The position numbers and the translations under genes are program-made. Shown piece by piece: positions 57,130 to 64,000 of a stretch of 64,000 nucleotides of DNA. The notes under the pieces were generated by a model. That model had not been told where the DNA came from. It saw only the letters and a list, made by a program, of their open reading frames with translations, and searched no databases. The DNA lies in the NCBI RefSeq assembly GCF_050947875.1, contig NC_134574.1, forward strand, positions 105,517,469 through 105,581,468. Direction: 5' to 3'. This stretch comes from Dermacentor variabilis. Lineage: Eukaryota; Arthropoda; Arachnida; Ixodida; Ixodidae. Positions within the stretch are counted from its first letter, which is position 1, and each line of letters begins with the position of its first letter.

Positions 57130-58070
57130 TGGATCTTCTCGACGGCGGCGACGGTAAGCTTCTGCCTCGGCGGCACGCACCTATGGATTCTGACGGCGAC
57201 GGCGCTGGGCCTCTGCTCTGGCAGCTCGTTTAGCAGCAGCAGCAGCAGCAGACGGAGGACTTCCATCGGTCGTCTCGCTCATGGCTCAGAAAGAACTGGC
57301 AGATAATTTCGCAGTGGCGAACGGCAGCGGCAATTTCGGCTCGGGCGGTGCACATATACAGATCCGCCGCCACCGATCTGGCTCTCTGATTGCCACCGCA
57401 CAGGGCGAACGGCAGCGGCAATTTCGGCTCGGGCGGTGCACATATACAGATCCGCCACCACCGATCTGCCTCTCTGATTGCCACCGCACAGGGGTTGCAT
57501 TGGAGGAGGAGCGAAGAAAGGAATTAAGTTCGAGCCGGCGCTTTGACAACCGGAGACTCGCAGGAAGAGGGGGGAGCGGGGCGGCGTGTACACCCAGCGG
57601 CAAACGATGGGGGCAGAAGCGCGCGCAGCAAGCGGACAACACGATAAAGGGAGGAGGGAAGAGATAGCAGCGACTGACTGATGCCGCTGACGCCGATAGT
57701 GAGTCAACCCCAGCTGCGGAGTTGGTTTCAGGGACAACGCCGCCGATGCCGACACAAACAATATGATACCCTCGCTGCCGCAGCGCTAAGAACCAGGTCT
57801 AGCCGTGGGAAGGTGGTCACGTATTCGTCGACGTGCCGGGGCCTACGTGAAATAACCGGCGCGTCGGCAACTGAAGAGCACCCTATCCGCCACACAAGAA
57901 CAGGGGGGGGGAACCTTTCCTCCTCTTTCTGCATGGTGGCGACGGTGTTCTATGCAGTCACGTTATCTTGACTCTCTAGCGGCGTCAGCGGCATCCAGCG
58001 GTATCAGTCGGTCGCTGCTAGCGCTGGGGGGATGAAAGGGGGGCGGAGCTGGTTACGAGGCCGACGACAA
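57130..58070. promoter_or_regulatory. GC- and CpG-rich island
   Basis: Base composition changes abruptly to GC-rich with many CG dinucleotides, from about 57.13 to 58.07 kb, in a window otherwise AT-rich. It contains a CAG run (57233-57252), an 88-bp tandem duplication and a G-run at 57904-57911. It could mark a promoter, a 5' exon or a GC-rich repeat. No conserved protein is recognisable. Confidence 0.35.
57317..57492. repeat. Two tandem copies of an 88-bp unit
   Basis: 57317-57404 and 57405-57492 are nearly identical; I counted two differences (GCCGCC against GCCACC and GGCTCTC against GCCTCTC). The unit begins GCGAACGGCAGCGGCAATTT and ends CCACCGCACAGG. Confidence 0.95.
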
Positions 58071-59380
58071 CGCCGACGACGACGCGAAACCCAGGAACGG
58101 ACGCCAAAGAGCTGCGCTCTAATAGTGCATGCTTGTGTCGCGAACACGACCACAGGGCTTCAAAATCAAGAAGTAATCTGCGGGAAATTAGGTACCTCAT
58201 TGTCAAAGAGCGCAGCACCACTTTAAGACAGAGTGCTGGTGAAAGTTCGACGTCCGTGTGCGTTCTAACATTCGTGAAATCATATCATTATCAACGTTCA
58301 CACGCAGGAAAACAAATTTCTCGACACGGTGGTCGTTTCTGTCTCCCACGAACTTCACAGCTTGGACTTCTTTTTTTCCAAACAAAGATGAACTTGCGCT
58401 TCGCGATGACTTTTCTATCGTGTCCTGTACTTCGCGCTACAATTGCGCACCAATGTCCATGAACCAGCCAGCTGGCAAACCGTTGTAAATTTCGCAAAAT
58501 TATACTTGCCAAGCTTTATCTCCCAAATTGAAGCATAGTGATAAAAACATAACAAGAATTAGGTTTACTTTGTTGATTTGACTGCTGAACGTCTGAAACT
58601 GAAACGTCGTTGCAACCTAAATCTGCACATGCCGGCATAGCCAAATGTTTCTTCGCACGATTTGCTGGCAGGGTCTTAGCGTGCGTTATATTGTTGATTG
58701 TTTTCACTGATGACAAATGATTGCTTGCGATGGCTGTTTTTTGCCTGCAGACAGCCTTTTAGCTTCTGTAGGTGAATATTGCTTACAGGCCAGTCATTTA
58801 AAAAATGTATATTTCTTTCTTGCTGAGTTGAATTTTACGCAGCAGTTTCTAGCTCAATGTCTTTGAACAGCACAAGATGAGAGGCAGAAAACGCCCTTTG
58901 TTGGATCAAAGCAGCAAAAGGAGAAGAGAAAAAATAAGTTTGGGGCGCAATTCAGATTTTATTCTCAAAGCATCGTCATAGGATGCAGACTGATTAAAAG
59001 TCCCAGGCTGTCTTGGAATCACACAGGTAATAAAGGGAAATGGTATTGTGCACTTCTGTTTCGCATCAAACCAAAACTATCTTTATGAGATGCAAAAGAA
59101 GCCATAGGGGGCGTGAGGTGAACCTCGTTTCCATTATTTCGCCTACTGTTGCACGCCTGTTGCCCAAAACGTTGCCACAAAGTTTAAATTTTTTTTTGTT
59201 CAATATCCATTTTCAGAGCTCATTTGGCACACTTTGATCAAAACTAAAGATTTATTTCTGGCATATGATACATTATTAAAGGGTCAAAGCAAACGCAATT
59301 ACTGAACTGATTAAACAAATAAAATCGAATTGTTTCCAAGATAAGTAACCAGCCACTCCTTTCGTTTTAGGAGATGGAAC
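58071..59380. other. No gene seen; unassigned
   Basis: Composition falls back to AT-rich. Nothing recognisable. Confidence 0.4.
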
Positions 59381-59609
59381 CCGCCGTGGTTCCTCAGTGG
59401 TTATGATGTTGGGCTGCTGAGCAGGAGGTCGCGGGATCGATTTCCGACCACGGCGACCGCATTCAGATTAGGGCGAAATGCGAAAACACCCGTGTACTTA
59501 GATTTAGGTGCACGTTCAAGAACCTCAGGTGGTCGAAATTTCTGGAGTCTCCCACTACGGCGTGCCTCATAATGAGAATGTAGTTTAGGCAAGTAAAACC
59601 CTACAATTC
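59381..59609 (+). mobile_element. tRNA-derived SINE (Ruka-like), best copy
   Basis: Full order present: head CCGCCGTGGTTCCTCAGTGG, TTATGATGTTGGGCTGCTGA, B-box-like GGGATCGATTTCCGACC, body CACCCGTGTACTTAGATTTA and GGTGCACGTTCAAGAACC, then CTCCCACTACGGCGTGCC, and tail GTAAAACCC. No clear flanking duplication was seen by eye. This is the reference copy for the fragments elsewhere in the window. Confidence 0.88.
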
Positions 59610-60530
59610 TTTTGAGGAGAAAATAATAAAAGTGCGAGATGCATTTCCTTAGTTTCAAGACGATTAAAGGGAACATTAGTTCCTTTTTCTTATTTTTATG
59701 GGAACGTAGTGCAAGGTGTTTAGTTGTCATTACAAGACGTCCTAACTTTAACAGGGTATACCCACGAACACGTGCTGTAGAAATAAAAGTAACTGTTGTA
59801 AGGAGCTAAGGCTGTAGTGAGCAGTTTCAAACCAGCTATACCCAAAGATTCGAAATAATTGCCCGTCGGGAATGCAGACCTTGCATTCACTGAAGTCTCG
59901 CAAAGCTGACGCAGTTTCTGCGAAAAATGTTGCTCATTATTGAAATTTATTTTATTGAAAAATGTTGCTCTTGTTCTTTGTGTTTTTGACTGGTTTTTTC
60001 GTTCAAAAAATGTTGCTCATTTATAGAACGCATCTCCTGGATGTAACCTCATTACGGTGGGGAAGGAAATAAAAGAAACGCTTGTTTACGCAGCTTTTGG
60101 TGTCGATTACAGAAGTCGAGGTGGTCAGCATCAATACGAAGTAATTCAATTTGGTGTCCTTTAAAACCCTGCTCAGTTTCGGATCCTCGCAGCGCACGAG
60201 TCAGATCGCTGCACTTAAGCGGTAGCGCAGCGCAGGAACCAAACAAGTGAAGGCAAAGAGCCCCGAGATAGAAAATGAGCGGTGCTGCTAAGACGATTTC
60301 AGGCCGATTCCACCCCGTATTTCGTGCGGCACTCCTGGACGCGATATCCGAAAAGGTTCCGATAGTGTCTCGATGTTGGAGCGCCTTCCGGCTTCCGGGA
60401 AGCAAAATCGTGGCTTTTTTTCACGCCGGAGGAATTCTATTTACTTGGTAGTGGGATTCTTCGCTACTCGGCGCAACGAATCGCATCTACAGGGGAGGAA
60501 TCTGTTATTGTTTTCTTTTCTTTCTGTGTA
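59610..60530. other. No gene seen; unassigned
   Basis: Contains TGAAAAATGTTGCTC repeated three times near 59.92-60.02 kb (AAAAAATGTTGCTCAT-like). No coding region. Confidence 0.4.
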
Positions 60531-60907
60531 TACAGGGTGTTTACAGGGGTATACACAGGGTGTTGAGCGCAGAACGCTTGGGAGCAATGCCATCATAATG
60601 CCCAAGCGGGCATGCGGGGCATCCGCAGTAAGCTGAAAAACACTAATGCCTAATAGATAGAAAGGTAGAAACTGTTTATTCGGAGGTTTTGCAAACCACT
60701 CTTCAGAATTCTAATTCGATTTTTTCCCTACCTTTGTTACTTCAGAAGTTGGTTAATTAGTCTTGGTTAATTATCTAATTATGCAAAATACAAGAGATAT
60801 AGTGACACACTAAATACAAAAGTGAGCAATATGCATCGGATCCCGTCGTCTTAGAGTGCATGGGCATATTTTTAAACTCTGGCTAAACCTTGCTGAAACA
60901 CCCTGTA
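60531..60907. mobile_element. Miniature inverted-repeat element with TA ends
   Basis: TATACAGGGTGTTT at 60529-60542 and AAACACCCTGTATA at 60896-60909 are exact reverse complements. The element is about 377 bp with a TA at each edge. An internal partial copy (CACAGGGTGTT) lies at 60554. No transposase. Confidence 0.8.
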
Positions 60908-62098
60908 TATTCGACGTCATGCTCAGTGGTTACTGCGGTGAATTTGTCTTTTTTTTTGTCAATAGGCCATTAACTTTCATCTCGCTGTTTTCTAAATTCA
61001 ATGCAAGCTCTTATTCCACGCTCTGGCAATCGCTGTGACGTGTAGTCTTACACTCGTCTCAAATCTTCTGGAGTGCTGCGAAGACACGTTGTTTCCCGAG
61101 GAGCCTACCCTCGTGTCTTTCGTTTTCACTGCATGCGGTTTTCACCGAACGCAGCTGAAGCCACATTTCGCGGTTTTATCTTTTTCAAGAAGAGGCGATA
61201 AATTGATGCGGTTTAGTGCAGTTGACAGGGGCGACCACTGCTAAAGGAAAGTTCGCTTTGCGCATGCGTTTTAATTGCTCCACTCATCCATAGTTCGCTT
61301 GGTTATAGATTTGTGGCCATGTGCGCTGCCTTAACTCGCATTTGGGCCTGTTTATCTTTTTTTTATCTGGCTGTCTAACTGTTCATCAATCTGTCTAATG
61401 TCTTTCTAACGGATGTTTGTTCGATCTTCCAATGAAGAGCGACACGCGTATATTCTAAACAAATCCACATGTCCATGGTTACAATCTTCTAATAGGGAGT
61501 TATTAAGAGTCGCAGTAACTCGTTCCATATGGCGCGGTTTCAAAAAATATATCGAGAACCGGGAAAATATAAATCGATTCTGTGACAATGTTCAAGTGAT
61601 ATCAATGATCGCAGGGATTCATAAAGTACATTGTGCGTATATACTACGCACATGCCCCACCAAAAAGGTAGACAAACACTCACGTTAACTGTCAGCTAGC
61701 GAAAATTTCTGGTTGTATTTCAAGAGAAGCGCCGTGGTTTGCAAAGTCGATGATAACGATATAGTGTTTTTAATGAATTTTGTAACGTATGCGCCTCAGT
61801 CGAGACAACAACATGCCACACAGTAACAGCCAATCTCGAAAACCTATGAAGTAATGAATTATTTTCCTAAATTCTCTAAAACAATTACCAAGTTTGATAA
61901 GGAGTTTCAAACTTTGTATAAATAAAGTATCTTAACAAGGACACTTTTGTTCGTATTATCTTACGACAGCCTAATGCCTAATGTTTCCCACAAAGATGCG
62001 CCATGAGTATAATTTTTTTAAAATTTCCTTTCATTTGTGCACGCTAGATATCTGCTGTAATGAAATCAATGCCTTTCCACTCTATGAACACGGATGAC
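60908..62098. other. No gene seen; unassigned
   Basis: AT-rich, with no recognisable feature. Confidence 0.4.
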
Positions 62099-62317
62099 CA
62101 GCGAAGCTGCGAATGTGGCCTCTTAATGGCGACCTGCACCTCCGGCGCGGGTATCGCAGTAGTTTCGGGATCGGCCCACGTTTAGCGCCTGCTTCACCAC
62201 CGCCGCGGGTCGGCCAGGCATTACACTGTCATCGGGATCGGCCGACGTCTGAAAATTTGTTGTTCTATGTACAAGGAGACAGAATCCGCCAGAACATAGC
62301 CATAAACAGCTTCGCTG
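62099..62317. mobile_element. MITE with CAGCGAAGCTG ends
   Basis: CAGCGAAGCTG (62099-62109) and CAGCTTCGCTG (62307-62317) are perfect 11-bp inverted ends. The interior of about 197 bp contains two similar GGGATCGGCC blocks. Same family of ends as at 36.05 and 18.56 kb. Confidence 0.75.
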
Positions 62318-62829
62318 TAAAAAAAAGCACATTTCAGAGCTACCGTAGCTCATGTCCAGCAATTTTCGGCTCTGTTATAGCGCTGCTTCATACCACTGCT
62401 ACAATCCAAGAATGGCAAAAAATTGGCCATGCATTGGAACATAATTCAGTGCCGAAGTTCTCTGCGCGAGCACATACCCAGTAGTCGATGTCTGTTTGAC
62501 AAACAGATACAGAGATACACGCTTTAATGAAATGCTGGCGATGTTAGCCTATTTGGTGAAACGGAAACCCACACATACATAGTGGCCCTAGCTAACATAC
62601 TTCTTCACAACTGTGCGTCTGCCAGTATTTATTCTAAGATATCGTCCTACCATATGCCGTGGCCAAAGTAGCTAAATAATTTTGTCGTCTTAAAATGTAC
62701 GCCGACCTCATGAGCTGTTACAGTCGGTTTAGGCAAAGTTTTCATGGACGTTCGCAAGAAGCGCTGCCATTTTCACCGGGAAACGCCTACCCTAATGCAA
62801 ACTTCTTACACTCCTACAAGCGGATAACA
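62318..62829. other. No gene seen; unassigned
   Basis: Nothing recognisable. Confidence 0.4.
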
Positions 62830-63868
62830 TTCCTGATGATGAAGTATTGATGAAGAAAAGCATCGCGACGAAATATTTATGATGGAGTGATAGCAGCGGC
62901 GTGATGACGATGGTGTAGCCAATGTCGAAACAACAACGATGTCTAAAGGATGACCCGGACGGCAGGACAAGAAAGGCATCACGACGATAGCATGATGACG
63001 ATGCAATGGTGACGCCGAATAGACAACAGCCTGATGTCGATATCATGAAGACAGCGGAATGATAACAAAATGGCGACGACTCCATGATCACAGTGGCGTG
63101 ACGACGACGGCTTGGTGACGATGGAATGACGACAACGGCGGTACGACTAAGCAAAGATAACGACAGGTTAATTATGAAGACATGACTACCATAGAATAAC
63201 GACGATAGATTGATGATGATGGTATATAGAGAAAGACTTCACGATGCTGGACTGACAACGTCGGAGCGGTGACATGGTGTATGAGGTATGAGGACGATGA
63301 AATGATGTCGGTGTCCCGATGAAGAATGCCTGTTGATGGCAGAAAGACAACCATGGCGTGAAGACAAGAAATTGACGACGACGGCATCATGACGAAGAAA
63401 TAACACCGAAGGAATGACGGCGATGAATTGATGACGGTATGGCAAGTATAAGTTACGATGATGACGTGACGTTGAAGAATGACGATGGAACGGAGACGAC
63501 GGCATAGGGACGAACGGACGAACGCATAACGGCTACACAATGACGGAAGCTCGGAGATGACTGAATGACCATGCCATATAGGCACGACGACTGAACAATG
63601 GTTACGGATTGGCAACGCGGGAATGACGACGAGAAAACAAATTTGACTATGGGACGACGACGGAATAAAGACGAAGGCGTGACAAAGATGGAATGACAAT
63701 GAATTGACTACGGCTGCATGACGGCGATGCAATGATGACAACACAGTGACGACCACTTAACAAAGCCGACGGCATGTGAATAAAGCAATGATCATAGAAT
63801 GACGACAATGGTTGCGAAGCCGAAGAAATGACGATGATGGGATGACCATGACTGCGTGATGACAAAGG
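62830..63868. repeat. Degenerate ATGACGACG-rich satellite
   Basis: Over about 1 kb, short GATGA/ATGACGACG-type units recur irregularly on the plus strand, giving His/Ser-rich translated frames on the minus strand that are not genes. The unit length is not constant, so it is a decayed or imperfect simple array. Confidence 0.8.
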
Positions 63869-63870
63869 CA

Positions 63871-64000
63871 GGCATGTGTTCGAGCTCACGTCTGCATCAA
63901 ATTGATCACGTGTTAACAACGTCACCTTGGTTTTGCAATATATATGTTACTGGTATAGGCATGTGTTCGAGCTCACGTCTGCATCAAATTGATCACGTGT
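63871..64000. repeat. Tandem repeat with 87-bp period, cut by window end
   Basis: 43 bases at 63871-63913 recur exactly at 63958-64000 (starting GGCATGTGTTCGAGCTCACG, ending GATCACGTGT). The spacer 63914-63957 includes a TATATATG stretch. The array may continue beyond the window. Confidence 0.9.

Noticed and set aside
57279..57761. 160-codon minus-strand frame in the GC-rich island
   Set aside because: GC-rich DNA lacks stops in several frames and the frame spans the 88-bp duplication, so coding cannot be claimed.
63172..63756. 194-codon minus-strand frame, His/Ser-rich
   Set aside because: Shadow of the degenerate satellite.

Overview
The window reads as gene-poor, repeat-dense nuclear DNA of a hard tick (Ixodida, probably a metastriate such as Rhipicephalus, Dermacentor or Haemaphysalis). 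This rests on several copies of a tRNA-derived SINE of the type described from ixodid ticks (Ruka-like), on arthropod-style I-like, CR1/Jockey-like and RTE-like non-LTR retrotransposons and a Ty3/gypsy fragment in tick-like form, and on short-inverted-repeat DNA elements. The assignment comes from sequence recognised by eye, not from a search. I found no convincing host protein-coding exon, no rRNA and no intact tRNA gene. Long open frames in the unique stretches have no recognisable family and are most likely chance.

Layout. 1-8.2 kb: a SINE, two long hairpin-forming inverted repeats (4.1 and 5.97 kb), then a badly decayed minus-strand Jockey/CR1-like reverse transcriptase (6.1-8.2 kb). 8.5-13.6 kb: CT/TA repeats, a minus-strand I-like LINE 3' end, a 178-bp AAT tract, a truncated Ty3/gypsy element (gag, zinc knuckle, protease, start of RT), then a SINE fragment split by an RTE-like LINE with an 11-bp target-site duplication, then a SINE fragment. 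14.3-16.6 kb: decayed minus-strand I-like LINE. 18-19 kb: a SINE and a small palindromic element. 19.5-24.8 kb: a plus-strand LINE 3' end meeting the 3' end of an almost full-length, frameshifted minus-strand I-like LINE (ORF1 with zinc knuckles; ORF2 with endonuclease, RT, RNase H and a His/Cys tail). 29.2-33.1 kb: an I-like RT fragment, then a CR1-like LINE with a 2A-like motif in ORF1, whose endonuclease region is split by a second RTE-like insertion with a 7-bp target-site duplication.

36-45.6 kb: a transposon with short inverted repeats carrying an endonuclease-like GDFN fragment, a perfect 66-bp palindrome inside a larger inverted repeat, TA and CAA microsatellites, a TTAA-flanked element, a SINE, a hammerhead-like repeat, a decayed plus-strand LINE and a 1.3-kb foldback with arms of about 460 bp. 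45.6-57 kb is mostly unassigned, apart from SINE pieces near 48 kb. 57.1-58.1 kb is a GC-rich, CpG-rich island with an 88-bp tandem duplication, the best candidate in the window for a host regulatory region. 59.4-64 kb: a SINE, two short inverted-repeat elements, a degenerate ATGACGACG-type satellite, and an 87-bp tandem repeat running off the end.

Functionally, RNA elements dominate. The LINEs supply the enzymes (endonuclease, RT) that could in principle mobilise the SINEs, and the nested insertions give a relative order of arrival. Every coding element here is broken by stops, frameshifts or lost catalytic residues, so nothing in the window looks autonomously active.
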